From NCBI GenBank assembly GCA_009838625.1, contig VXRG01000127.1, forward strand, positions 1 through 42,700: 42,700 nt of DNA, in the 5' to 3' direction. Shown piece after piece: positions 35,215-42,700 of this stretch. A model generated the notes under the pieces. It was not told the DNA's origin. It saw only the letters and a list, made by a program, of their open reading frames with translations, and did no database searches. Position 1 is the stretch's first letter, and the number at the start of each line of letters is the position of its first letter. The position numbers and the translations under genes were made by a program. The DNA is from Caldilineaceae bacterium SB0664_bin_27 (GTDB lineage: Bacteria > Chloroflexota > Anaerolineae > Caldilineales > Caldilineaceae).

Positions 35215-36876
35215 ATGGCTCCCGATCCCATCACCCTCGAGCTATACCGCCATCGCTATAGCGGCATCTCCGAGGAGATGGGCATCACACTCCAGCGCAC
35301 AAGTTATTCGCCCAACATAAAAGAGCGCCTCGACTTTTCCTGCGCGCTCTTTGACGGTTCCGGGCGTCTCGTCGCCCAGGCCGCACACATCCCCGCCCAC
35401 CTCGGCGCAATGCCAGACAGCGTCGCCGCCGCCCTCGCCGTATTCGATCACTGGCAGCCGGGCGATGTTGTCGTTCTCAATGATCCCTATTTCGGCGGCT
35501 CCCACCTGCCCGACATCACCCTTGTTTCGCCCGTATTTCTGAACGAGCCACAAGAAGAATACCAAGCAGTACACAACGAGAATGGCGCGGCGAGTGAAGC
35601 CTTTTACTCCTCGCCCTTCGCCCCCCACTTTTTCGCCGCAAGCCGCGCCCATCACGCCGACGTCGGCGGCATGTCGCCCGGCTCCCTTCCCCTCTCCACC
35701 GAGCTGTACCAGGAGGGAATCATCATCCCGCCTTTGAAGCTCTACGAAGGGGGCGGGCTGGTCGAGTCCCTGCTCGAACTGATCCTGCGTAACGTGCGCA
35801 CGCCCGACGAGCGCCGCGGCGATCTCGCCGCCCAACGCGCCGCCCACGCCGTCGGCGACCGCCGCCTCCACGAACTGGCTGCCCGCCACGGCGGCGCCGA
35901 GCTTCTGGCCTACGCCGGCCATCTGCAGCAATACAGCGAACGCCTCACCCGCGCAGCCATACGCACCTGGCCCGACGGCAGCTACACTTTCGAAGATCCC
36001 ATCGAATCGGTCGTTGACGGACAAACAACCCCGGCGCCCATCCGCGTAACCGCCACGATCAGCGGCGAGACGGTGACCCTGGACTTCAACGGCACCTGTC
36101 CCAGTATTTTCGGCTCCCTCAACGCCCCTCTCAGCGTGACCAGGTCGGCCTGTTACTACGTCGTCCGCTGCCTCGTCGGCGAGGACGTTCCCGTCAACGC
36201 CGGCTGCTTTGCTCCCGTCCAGGTCGACGCGCCGGCCGGCTGCCTCGTCAATGCCCGCCCGCCCGCTGCCGTAGCCGGCGGTAACGTAGAAACCTCCCAG
36301 CGCATCACAGACGCCGTGTTCGGCGCGCTCGCGCAGGCCCTCCCCGACCGCATCGCCGCGGCCGGCCAGGGCACTATGAATAACTGTACAATGGGGGGTG
36401 AAAATGCCGACGGCTCGCCCTGGACCTACTACGAGACGCTCGGCGGGGGCATGGGAGCCCACCCGCAGGGCGACGGCTTCAGCGGCGCCCACGTCCACAT
36501 GAGCAACACGCTCAACACGCCAGTCGAAGCCCTCGAAATGGCCTACCCGCTCCGCCTGACCCGTTACCACTTGCGCCGCGGCAGTGGCGGCGCCGGAACG
36601 CATCAAGGCGGCGACGGCATCGTGCGCGAATACGAAATCCTGCGGCCCACGACCGCCACCATCCTCAGCGAGCGCCGCGCCATCGCCCCCTGGGGCCTCG
36701 CCGGAGGTGACCCGGCCGCACCGGGCCGCAACCTCCTCATCGATACCGACGGGTCGGAAGAAGAGCTCTCCTCCAAAGTCACTCGCCGCATGCAGCCCGG
36801 CCAGCGCCTGCGCATCGAGACGCCAGGCGGTGGCGGCTGGGGAGCGAAGACGAGTGCCGGCAACAGCGGGAAGTGA
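35215..36876 (+). CDS. Hydantoinase/oxoprolinase family subunit B (HyuB-like)
   Basis: The 553-residue protein fits HyuB: ELYRHRYSGISEEMG opening, LDFSCALFD, HIPAHLGAMPDSV, DVVVLNDPYFGGSHLPDITL, HHADVGGMSPGS, then the C-terminal NCTMGGENADG and YETLGGGMGA motifs and GSGGAGTHQGGDG. It is the second subunit with HyuA for ATP-dependent ring opening or carboxylation. A segment of about 25 residues (about 107-135, from NEPQEEYQ to SSPFAP) between the LVSPVF strand and FFAASRAHH looks like an insertion. No Shine-Dalgarno before ATG 35215. Confidence 0.92.
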   Translation: MAPDPITLELYRHRYSGISEEMGITLQRTSYSPNIKERLDFSCALFDGSGRLVAQAAHIPAHLGAMPDSVAAALAVFDHWQPGDVVVLNDPYFGGSHLPDITLVSPVFLNEPQEEYQAVHNENGAASEAFYSSPFAPHFFAASRAHHADVGGMSPGSLPLSTELYQEGIIIPPLKLYEGGGLVESLLELILRNVRTPDERRGDLAAQRAAHAVGDRRLHELAARHGGAELLAYAGHLQQYSERLTRAAIRTWPDGSYTFEDPIESVVDGQTTPAPIRVTATISGETVTLDFNGTCPSIFGSLNAPLSVTRSACYYVVRCLVGEDVPVNAGCFAPVQVDAPAGCLVNARPPAAVAGGNVETSQRITDAVFGALAQALPDRIAAAGQGTMNNCTMGGENADGSPWTYYETLGGGMGAHPQGDGFSGAHVHMSNTLNTPVEALEMAYPLRLTRYHLRRGSGGAGTHQGGDGIVREYEILRPTTATILSERRAIAPWGLAGGDPAAPGRNLLIDTDGSEEELSSKVTRRMQPGQRLRIETPGGGGWGAKTSAGNSGK

Positions 36877-36880
36877 CGCG

Positions 36881-37690
36881 ATGACTCAGACAGATCTGGA
36901 TCCAAACCTGCCTGGCCGCGGACTGGACTACGAACGCATGCCGGGTCACTGGCTGCTGGCGCAGTTGGGGAAGCGTGTTCTGCGTCCCGGCGGCTTGGAG
37001 TTGACCCGCCATATGCTGGAAGCGCTTGACATCCAGGCGACCGATCACGTGATCGAATTCGCCCCAGGACTGGGCGTGACCGCTCGAGAGACGTTGGAGC
37101 GCAACCCACTCTCCTACACCGGTGTCGAAAGGGACGAAGCCGCAGCAAAGCAGGTGAACAACTATCTGGACGGTCCAGGACGCAACTGTCTAGTGGGTCG
37201 CGCGGAGGATACCGGCCTGCCGGAAGCTTCTGCAACCGTGGTCTACGGTGAGGCGATGCTGTCGATGCAGACCCCCGGCCACAAGGAGTCGATTGTGAAG
37301 GAGGCGGCGCGACTGCTCCAATCCGGCGGGCGCTATGGGATCCACGAACTGAGTCTGCAGCCGGACGATCTGGACGAGGAAAGAAAGTCCGAGATCAACA
37401 AGAAGCTCTCGGATGCCATTCATGTCGGGGCCCGACCGCTGACCCCCACTGAGTGGAAAGACCTCCTGGAACAATGCGGATTCCAGGTAGCGACCCAGGA
37501 GTCTGCCCCCATGCATCTGTTGGAGCCAGCCCGTTTCGTCAAGGATGAAGGCTTGCCGCGCACACTGCGCTTTCTCTTCAAAGTAGCAACGACCCCCGCG
37601 GCCCGGCGTCGCATCCTCAAAATGCGTTCAGTCTTTCGCCAATACGCATCAAACCTGGGCGCAATTACACTGATTGCCGTAAAGAAATGA
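36881..37690 (+). CDS. SAM-dependent class I methyltransferase
   Basis: The real start is ATG 36881, four bases after the HyuB stop; the longer frame from 36584 overlaps hyuB. The 269-residue protein has motif I E59-F-A-P-G-L-G65, acidic loop E in the TGVERDE segment, motif II near VVYGEAML and motif III near LQSGGRYGIHEL. It resembles the Methyltransf_11/UbiE-like group. Substrate unknown; it is likely co-transcribed with hyuB. Confidence 0.83.
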   Translation: MTQTDLDPNLPGRGLDYERMPGHWLLAQLGKRVLRPGGLELTRHMLEALDIQATDHVIEFAPGLGVTARETLERNPLSYTGVERDEAAAKQVNNYLDGPGRNCLVGRAEDTGLPEASATVVYGEAMLSMQTPGHKESIVKEAARLLQSGGRYGIHELSLQPDDLDEERKSEINKKLSDAIHVGARPLTPTEWKDLLEQCGFQVATQESAPMHLLEPARFVKDEGLPRTLRFLFKVATTPAARRRILKMRSVFRQYASNLGAITLIAVKK

Positions 37691-37721
37691 AGGAGCCCGC
37701 GCCCCATTGTCCCTACAAGCT

Positions 37722-37759
37722 GGTGCCATAAGCACCATTCACCGACCGCTGGTCACTGC
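37722..37759. repeat. Hairpin and repeat fragment between convergent genes
   Basis: TGGTGC-CATAA-GCACCA (37721-37737) is a six-pair hairpin between the methyltransferase and MFS stops. CGACCGCTGGTCACTGCA (37744-37761) is an ACTGACC-type palindromic fragment (GACC-GCT-GGTC). The two may act together as a weak bidirectional stop. Confidence 0.35.
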
Positions 37760-37762
37760 ATT

Positions 37763-39142
37763 CTACCTCTCCAACCTCCACGCCACCGCCAGACTCGCTA
37801 AACTGATCACAGCAACCCCGCCAAAAACCCACTGGTAAGCCTCCAACGGCCCCGGGGCAACCAGGAGTGCCTGCTGCAGCCCCACGCCCGCGATCGTCGC
37901 GCCGACGACGCCGCCGCCAAATCGCGCCGTGCTGTACAACCCGGCCGCAGACCCGCTCTCTTCCATTGGGATCTCCTCCATCGCCGCACGGTGAAGCGCA
38001 GCCATCGCCAGCCCGCCCGCCAATGACTGCGTCAGCATCAACGCGGCGGCCCCCAGCAGCGGCAGCGGGAACAGTGCCAGGCCGGCCAGGGAACAGATCA
38101 TAATCGCAAAGCTACCTCCCACAATCCAGCGGCCGTGTATCCGGTCCGACAACTGACCTCCCACCTGGGTCGTGGCAAAAATCGCTCCGGAAAAGATCGT
38201 CGTGAATACACCCAGTCCTATCGCATCCAACCCGTATACATCAGTCAGAAACAGAACGTTCAAAAAGTTGGCCGTGTGCATGATCACCATGCGGAAACCG
38301 GCCGCCAGCGAGGCGACTCCGAAATTCTTGCGCCGGTAGAGTGAGAAATTGACAAGCGGCCGCGGCGTCCGGCCCTCCCTTCGCCAGAACAGCAACCCGA
38401 AACCGGCCGCCGCCGCCAGCAGCCGCCAGTCCTGCAGCGGCTCGACGCCGGTTACCGTACGGCTTGAGAGGTAAAAGATGGCGAAGACAAGCGCCCCGCC
38501 CAGCAAAGCCGCGCCCAGCCAGTCAAACGCCTGCAGACCCTCCCCGCGAATCGGGCTCTGCGAGGGCACACGCAGGTACGCCGCCCACAGGGCTATCAGC
38601 GCAACCAGCAGGCTCGGTACGAAGACGTAATTCCAGCCGAAATTGGCGACCGCATACCCGCCCAACAGCGGCCCCAACGTCGACGCCCCCGGCGCGACCG
38701 AACTCCACGTTCCCATCGCCTTGCCACGCTGGCCCGCCGGAAACCGCTCCGCAATTATGGCGATGCAAAGAGGGTAGTAACCGGCCGTGCCCATCCCTTG
38801 CAGAACGCGGCCGATCAGGAGTTGAGGTAAATTTCCCGCCAGCAGGCAGATCAAGGAGCCAGCGAAAAAGAAGACGATACCGCTCTGGAAAAGACGCGCC
38901 TTGCCCAGGCTGTCACCCAGCTTGCCGTACAGCGGCATGAAAATTACGAACGGCAGACTGTAAGCCGCCAGCAACCAGGCCGTCATGTCGGCCTCCACCG
39001 CGAACGCATCCCGGACCGTCGGCAGGGCCACGCCGAACATCGACATATTCATCGTCGCCATGCCGACCGGTATCATCAGAGCGATCAGCAGACCCCAATG
39101 CGACCGCGTCGCGGCGGCTGGCATGGATTCATTCGACTTCAT
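37763..39142 (-). CDS. MFS transporter, drug:H+ antiporter-like
   Basis: Start at ATG 39142; the upstream 95 codons to 39427 are leader (Arg-rich, no family match). The 459-residue product has 12-14 hydrophobic helices, with MFS motif A-like LYGKLGDSLGKARLF between helices 2 and 3, and motif C-like GLGPLLGGYAVANF near helix 5. The pattern suggests a DHA1/DHA2 exporter. The substrate is not readable; the divergent catabolic genes hint at a metabolite or xenobiotic. Confidence 0.88.
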   Translation of the reverse strand: MKSNESMPAAATRSHWGLLIALMIPVGMATMNMSMFGVALPTVRDAFAVEADMTAWLLAAYSLPFVIFMPLYGKLGDSLGKARLFQSGIVFFFAGSLICLLAGNLPQLLIGRVLQGMGTAGYYPLCIAIIAERFPAGQRGKAMGTWSSVAPGASTLGPLLGGYAVANFGWNYVFVPSLLVALIALWAAYLRVPSQSPIRGEGLQAFDWLGAALLGGALVFAIFYLSSRTVTGVEPLQDWRLLAAAAGFGLLFWRREGRTPRPLVNFSLYRRKNFGVASLAAGFRMVIMHTANFLNVLFLTDVYGLDAIGLGVFTTIFSGAIFATTQVGGQLSDRIHGRWIVGGSFAIMICSLAGLALFPLPLLGAAALMLTQSLAGGLAMAALHRAAMEEIPMEESGSAAGLYSTARFGGGVVGATIAGVGLQQALLVAPGPLEAYQWVFGGVAVISLASLAVAWRLER

Positions 39143-39316
39143 AAAGGGGCTCTTCCGTAGTGGGCGCAATCTGTCAATCTTACACTGAATCCACGTCCGC
39201 AATGAAATCGTCTCGGGAAAAAAGTCGCCGCCGCAAGCGGTCACCCTTCCCCGACCTGGACCCAAGCCCACTCGAAACCTCCGCCCTTTTTGGCCGAATC
39301 CAACTACCCTTTCTGA

Positions 39317-39345
39317 TAGGCATTTCCTCCGTTTTCGGGTATGAT
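39317..39345 (+). promoter_or_regulatory. Promoter of the first RraA-family gene
   Basis: TAGGCA (39317-39322), 17 bases, TATGAT (39340-39345). The 17-base block GTTTTCGGGTATGATCA (39331-39347) recurs with one change upstream of the second RraA gene. Confidence 0.55.
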
Positions 39346-39377
39346 CACGACGGGTCCGGGTCCTCCCCCAGACGCTG

Positions 39378-39430
39378 CATTTGTACAGTTCCCAACCAGA
39401 GGCAGACCTGCCCCCTGGCTTGTGCAAATG
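39378..39430 (+). ncRNA. Candidate structured 5' leader RNA
   Basis: CATTTGTACA (39378-39387) pairs with TGTGCAAATG (39421-39430), 10 pairs with one G-U. Inside, CCAG/CTGG and GGCA/TGCC helices close a GACC loop. It lies about 26 bases after the predicted transcript start. Function unknown: regulatory hairpin or 5' stabiliser. Confidence 0.4.
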
Positions 39431-39534
39431 TCGGCCCCGGCAAGCGCGTCCTGTGAGTGCAATTCTATCTCTCTACCTGAAGGCGCTCCGCCCGCAGCAA
39501 TTAGCCTAGAATCCACCCCACCAGGAGACACCCG

Positions 39535-40272
39535 ATGACCGAACGGTCCTATTCACCGGTCGAAGTCCCGCAACACATTCTTGATCGCCTCAAAAAGCTG
39601 CCCGTCGCCACCGTGTGGAATTCCGTCCATCGCTATGCCGGCGTGCCCCTTCCCTACATGAATAACGTGCGCCTCTGCACGCCGGGCCAGCAGCTTGCCG
39701 CCCGCGCCCGCACCCTGCGCTATCTGCCTCCCCGCCCCGACCTCCAGGCCGAAGTGCAGATCGGCGAAGACTCGCCCGAGTACAAGGCCATGGGCCGCTG
39801 CGGTCCTGGTGACGTCCTCGTCTGCGACGTCATGGGCGATGCCCGGCCCTGCATATTCGGCGATGTCAAAGCGCTCCAGCTTAAAATGACCAACGCCGAC
39901 GGCGTCGTCACAGACGGCGGCATCCGCGACCTCGATATCATGGTGCAGGAAGAGTACGGACTCATCATCTACGCCCGCGACCGCACGCCCCTCGGCGGCG
40001 TCCCCTACGCCATCCCCGCCCAGGAAAATGTCGACGTCCAGTGCGGCGGCGCCCTCGTCCGGCCCGGTGACGTCCTCGTCGGCGATGCCGACGGCGTTGT
40101 CGTCGTGCCCTCCTGGTTCGCCGAAGAGTGCGTCGAGCTGACCGAAGTGCACGAGGAAGCCGAGGAGATGATAAAGCAACGCATCCTGGCCGAAGGCGTC
40201 GTGCCCGGCAAGTACTACCCGCCGGGTCCGGAAACATACGAGCAGGTGCGCTCTGCCCGCAAACAGAAGTAA
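39535..40272 (+). CDS. RraA-family protein (HMG/CHA aldolase-like), copy 1
   Basis: The 245-residue protein has the RraA/aldolase core: [59 protein letters not shown] (with the R-D pair used by class II pyruvate aldolases), [21 protein letters not shown]. The family includes 4-hydroxy-4-methyl-2-oxoglutarate and 4-carboxy-4-hydroxy-2-oxoadipate aldolases and the RNase E inhibitor RraA. Neighbours favour the aldolase role in aromatic ring-fission pathways. A divalent metal would be expected. GGAGA lies eight bases before ATG. By eye the two copies share roughly 70 % of residues. Confidence 0.88.
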   Translation: MTERSYSPVEVPQHILDRLKKLPVATVWNSVHRYAGVPLPYMNNVRLCTPGQQLAARARTLRYLPPRPDLQAEVQIGEDSPEYKAMGRCGPGDVLVCDVMGDARPCIFGDVKALQLKMTNADGVVTDGGIRDLDIMVQEEYGLIIYARDRTPLGGVPYAIPAQENVDVQCGGALVRPGDVLVGDADGVVVVPSWFAEECVELTEVHEEAEEMIKQRILAEGVVPGKYYPPGPETYEQVRSARKQK

Positions 40273-40350
40273 GGGAATGCGCAACCAGCGCTGCACCGGG
40301 CAATCTGCGAGGCCTGAACCCGGCCGCTCCGTCCGCACCACTGCACCTGG

Positions 40351-40379
40351 TGGACGATTCGCAGGTTTTCGCGTATGAT
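40351..40379 (+). promoter_or_regulatory. Promoter of the second RraA-family gene
   Basis: TGGACG (40351-40356), 17 bases, TATGAT (40374-40379). GTTTTCGCGTATGATCA (40365-40381) is near-identical to the block upstream of copy 1. CCCTA (40387-40391) pairs with TAGGG (40399-40403) as a small hairpin just after the predicted start. Confidence 0.55.
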
Positions 40380-40455
40380 CATGCAACCCTATCAGCCTTA
40401 GGGCATTTGCTAACGTCTACACTTTCGCCGTCCACCGTTTTACCGGAGACGCCCG

Positions 40456-41199
40456 ATGACCGAACGCTCCTTTACACCTGTAGAAGTGCCGCAATCGATC
40501 CTTGACCGCTTCAAGAAACTCCCGGTAGCCACCGTATGGCACATTGTCCATACCTACGCCAACGTGCCCCTTCCCTTCATGGATAATGTGCGCCCATACA
40601 CACCGGGCCAGCGTCTGGCCGCCCGCGCCCGCACCATGCGCTACCTGCCGCCCCGCCCCGACCTGGCCGCAATGACGCCCGGAGGCGAGGACGCCATCGA
40701 CTACAGGGCCATGTCCCGCTGCGGCCCCGGCGACGTGCTCGTCGTCGATATCTATGGCAATGCCAGCCCCGCCGTCTTCGGCGACGTCAAAGCCCTCCAG
40801 CTCAGAATGAACAACGCCGACGGCGTCGTCACCGACGGCGGCATCCGCGACCTCGGCATCATGCTTGAGGAGGACTACGGACTCATCATCTACGCCCGCG
40901 ACCGCACCCCTTACGGCGGCGGGCCCTGGGCCTTCCCGGCTGAGGAAAACGTGAACATACAGTGCGGAGGCGCGCTTGTCTGCCCAGGCGACGTGCTCGT
41001 CGGAGACGACGATGGTGTCGTGGTTGTGCCGTCCTGGTTTGCCAAGGAGTGCGTCGAGTTGACCGAGGTCTATGAGACCGCCGAGGGACTGGCAAAGGAA
41101 CGGATCCTGGCCGACAAAGTCGTGCCCGGCAGGCACTATCCGCCAAGTTCGGAAGTATTGGAGCAGGCCCGTGCCCTGCTCAGGCAGGCCGGGAAATAG
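40456..41199 (+). CDS. RraA-family protein (HMG/CHA aldolase-like), copy 2
   Basis: The 247-residue paralogue of the gene at 39535. It keeps DGGIRD, GDVLVVDI and the [17 protein letters not shown] end. It differs mainly in positions 30-80 (AAMTPGGEDAIDY loop) and around 155-170. It has its own promoter copy, so the pair arose by duplication of a gene with its upstream region, not by splitting one operon. Start identical in pattern: GGAGACGCCCG then ATGACCGAACG. May act on a different hydroxy-oxo acid. Confidence 0.88.
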   Translation: MTERSFTPVEVPQSILDRFKKLPVATVWHIVHTYANVPLPFMDNVRPYTPGQRLAARARTMRYLPPRPDLAAMTPGGEDAIDYRAMSRCGPGDVLVVDIYGNASPAVFGDVKALQLRMNNADGVVTDGGIRDLGIMLEEDYGLIIYARDRTPYGGGPWAFPAEENVNIQCGGALVCPGDVLVGDDDGVVVVPSWFAKECVELTEVYETAEGLAKERILADKVVPGRHYPPSSEVLEQARALLRQAGK

Positions 41200-41321
41200 C
41201 GATGTGACAGGCCGCCCGAGCGGCGGAATGCCGGTCTGACCTGCCCCTCTGACAATAGTGGGCGAAGAGTCCCCCTGCTCCGTAGAGGCTGTGGGAGCAG
41301 CAAACATTAAGGAGTCCAAAC

Positions 41322-42491
41322 ATGGCCACAGCGGTGAAAGAGCGAACTGGCAGCGCCGGTGTTCCACCTGCAAATGGCGCCGAACCGGCTCAGGCCGAGA
41401 GTCCCGCCCAGGAGACCGCCGCCCGACAGCGGATCATCGACTGCGACGTGCATCACAATCCGCCCGGCATCGAGTCACTATTCCCCTACCTGCCGCGCCA
41501 ATTCGTAGAGCAGATCAAGGATTTCGGGCCCATGACCCCTAACGTGGGCTACACAAACATGCCCGGTGGCCATGCCCGCCCCGACCTCTGGGAGGGTACC
41601 GAGGACGAACCCGATCCCTCAACTGTCCCCGAAGTCTGTAGCAAGAAACATCTCGACCGCTACGGCATCGACGTCGCCGTCCTCACCGGAGGCGGCGGAC
41701 CCTACAACATTGCCGTTCATCCCACTGTCGACTATGCGACCGCCTACTGCCGCGCCTACAACGACTATACTCTGGAGGAATGGGTCGGCAAGGACGACCG
41801 CCTGAAGGCTTCGATTCACATTGCGCCCGCCGACCCCATCCAGGCGGCCGCCGAGATCGACCGCCTCGGCGACCATCCCGGCGTCGCCCAGGTCCTGATG
41901 CCCGCCGGCAGCCTGCACCCGTTCGGCAACCGCATCTATCACCCCATCTACGAAGCCTGCGAGCGCAACGGGCTGCCCATGTGTACCCACTTCGGCGGCG
42001 AGGGCGCCGGCTTTTCCGCGCCGCCCACCGCGGCCGGCTTCCCCACCTACTACCTCGAGATGCGCATGGCCCGCCCCCAGATCGCCATGGCCCATACCGC
42101 CAGCCTCATCTGCGAAGGCGTCTTCGAAAAGTTCCCCAACTTCAAGTTCCTCTTCATCGAGCACGACACCTTCTGGGTTCCTGGTCTCATGTGGCACATG
42201 GACGCCGACTGGAAAAGCCTGCGCGACTACACGCCCTGGGTCAAGCGCCTGCCCAGCGAATACTTGCGTGAACACATCCGCTTCGGCACCCAGCCCTTCC
42301 CCAACGCGCCCGACCGCCAGGCCCTCAAAACCTTCCTCGACTGGCTCCACGCAGACGAGATCCTGGTCTTCGCCAGCGACTATCCCCACTGGGACTGGGA
42401 AGAACCCAGCGGCCTGATGCGTTCGCTCGACAAAGAGCTGCGCCCACGCGTCATGTACGACACCGCCGCCGAGCTCTACGGCCTCAACTGA
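41322..42491 (+). CDS. Amidohydrolase family 2 protein (metal-dependent hydrolase or decarboxylase)
   Basis: The 389 residues start with a Pro/Ala/Glu-rich tail (1-36), then the metal motif IIDCDVHHNPPG (D42, H44, H45). Further family landmarks are PMCTHFGGEG (metal His), HTASLICEGVFEKFPNFKFLFIEHD and the late ASDYPHWDWE with the catalytic Asp. This is PF04909, which includes 2-pyrone-4,6-dicarboxylate lactonase, 4-oxalomesaconate hydratase and carboxyvanillate decarboxylase. Exact reaction unresolved. The stop shares a base with the next start (TGATG), so it is coupled to the Rieske gene. Confidence 0.9.
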   Translation: MATAVKERTGSAGVPPANGAEPAQAESPAQETAARQRIIDCDVHHNPPGIESLFPYLPRQFVEQIKDFGPMTPNVGYTNMPGGHARPDLWEGTEDEPDPSTVPEVCSKKHLDRYGIDVAVLTGGGGPYNIAVHPTVDYATAYCRAYNDYTLEEWVGKDDRLKASIHIAPADPIQAAAEIDRLGDHPGVAQVLMPAGSLHPFGNRIYHPIYEACERNGLPMCTHFGGEGAGFSAPPTAAGFPTYYLEMRMARPQIAMAHTASLICEGVFEKFPNFKFLFIEHDTFWVPGLMWHMDADWKSLRDYTPWVKRLPSEYLREHIRFGTQPFPNAPDRQALKTFLDWLHADEILVFASDYPHWDWEEPSGLMRSLDKELRPRVMYDTAAELYGLN

Positions 42492-42700
42492 TGCCCGCGC
42501 ACGTCATCGCAACTGCCGGCGAAATCCCGCCAGGCGGCCGGAAAATCGTAACCGTCGAGGGCCGCGAGATCGGCGTTTTCAACCTCGACGGCGAATACTA
42601 CGCCCTCCGCAACATCTGCCCCCACAAGTCCGGCCCCCTCTGCCGCGGCCGCCTCCGCCCCCTCGTCCTCCCCGACGGCCTCACCGGTATGACCTACACC
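42491..42700 (+). CDS. Rieske [2Fe-2S] protein, N-terminal part (cut by window end)
   Basis: The first 70 residues show the Rieske fold opening (GREIGVFNLDGEYYALRNICPHKSGPLC). C43-P-H45 is the first cluster half; the second C-x-x-H lies beyond the window. It could be a stand-alone ferredoxin-like component or a domain of an oxygenase. It overlaps the amidohydrolase stop by one base. Confidence 0.8.
   Translation, partial: MPAHVIATAGEIPPGGRKIVTVEGREIGVFNLDGEYYALRNICPHKSGPLCRGRLRPLVLPDGLTGMTYT

Larger units (their letters stand above)
39143..39534. other. Divergent intergenic region with promoter and structured leader
   Basis: 392 bases between the MFS gene and the first RraA gene. It holds the promoter at 39317-39345 and the hairpin at 39378-39430. 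The first part (39143-39300) shows nothing recognisable. Confidence 0.5.

Overview
The window is one dense, GC-rich bacterial segment with about 34 protein genes. I see no rRNA, tRNA, CRISPR array, transposase or phage gene. Third positions are so GC-rich that most genes carry long antisense shadow frames. Several traits together suggest a Chloroflexota bacterium, probably near Anaerolineae/Caldilineae: Tat/lipoprotein enzymes with Pro/Thr-rich linkers, a DUF951 protein, an archaeal-type phosphoglycerate mutase, a very large metacaspase protein, a peptide ABC transporter with a permease-ATPase fusion, and hydantoinase/RraA/amidohydrolase catabolic genes. This placement is an inference; there is no marker RNA to confirm it.

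Layout. 1-2.6 kb: a bactofilin-like membrane protein, DUF951 and a Nif3-family metalloprotein. 2.6-3.1 kb, minus strand: a small SelW/Rdx-type selenoprotein with an in-frame UGA. It has its own promoter, Shine-Dalgarno, SECIS-like hairpin and terminator, and ordinary gene calling would miss it. 3.4-11.6 kb, plus strand: a Tat-lipoprotein glycosidase-like protein, membrane proteins, an HNH endonuclease, an acyl-CoA synthetase and an ABC-F ATPase. 11.6-18.2 kb, minus strand: a metacaspase-alpha/beta hydrolase fusion, a retropepsin-like protease overlapping a small partner gene, and a VWA lipoprotein. 18.6-22.6 kb, minus strand: DUF899, RmuC, a class III type sirtuin and ApgM. 22.7-30.0 kb, minus strand: a complete oligopeptide-type ABC importer and a separate MalK/UgpC-type ATPase with a long leader. 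30.0-31.4 kb: a non-coding, partly AT-rich region with phased A-tracts and a four-copy operator-like motif. 31.4-37.7 kb, plus strand: ClpS overlapping a molybdopterin-oxidoreductase-like gene, then hydantoinase A, a membrane protein, hydantoinase B and a methyltransferase. 37.7-42.7 kb: an MFS exporter (minus), then two tandem RraA-family genes, an amidohydrolase and a Rieske protein cut by the window end.

How the genes may work together. The peptide importer is an operon of SBP, permease, permease-ATPase fusion and ATPase. The right end looks like an accessory catabolic cluster for lactam/hydantoin-like or oxidised aromatic compounds, with an exporter. The 11.6-18.2 kb block groups three proteolysis or surface related units, but nothing in the sequence proves a joint function. 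Heptanucleotide tandem repeats (ACTGACC and CTCACTT types) recur between genes, and one copy appears to sit inside the hydantoinase A reading frame.

The strongest single discovery is the selenoprotein at 2704-2970. Next come the metacaspase-hydrolase fusion, the repeat inserted in hyuA, the operator-like array before clpS, and the duplicated RraA promoters with structured leaders.
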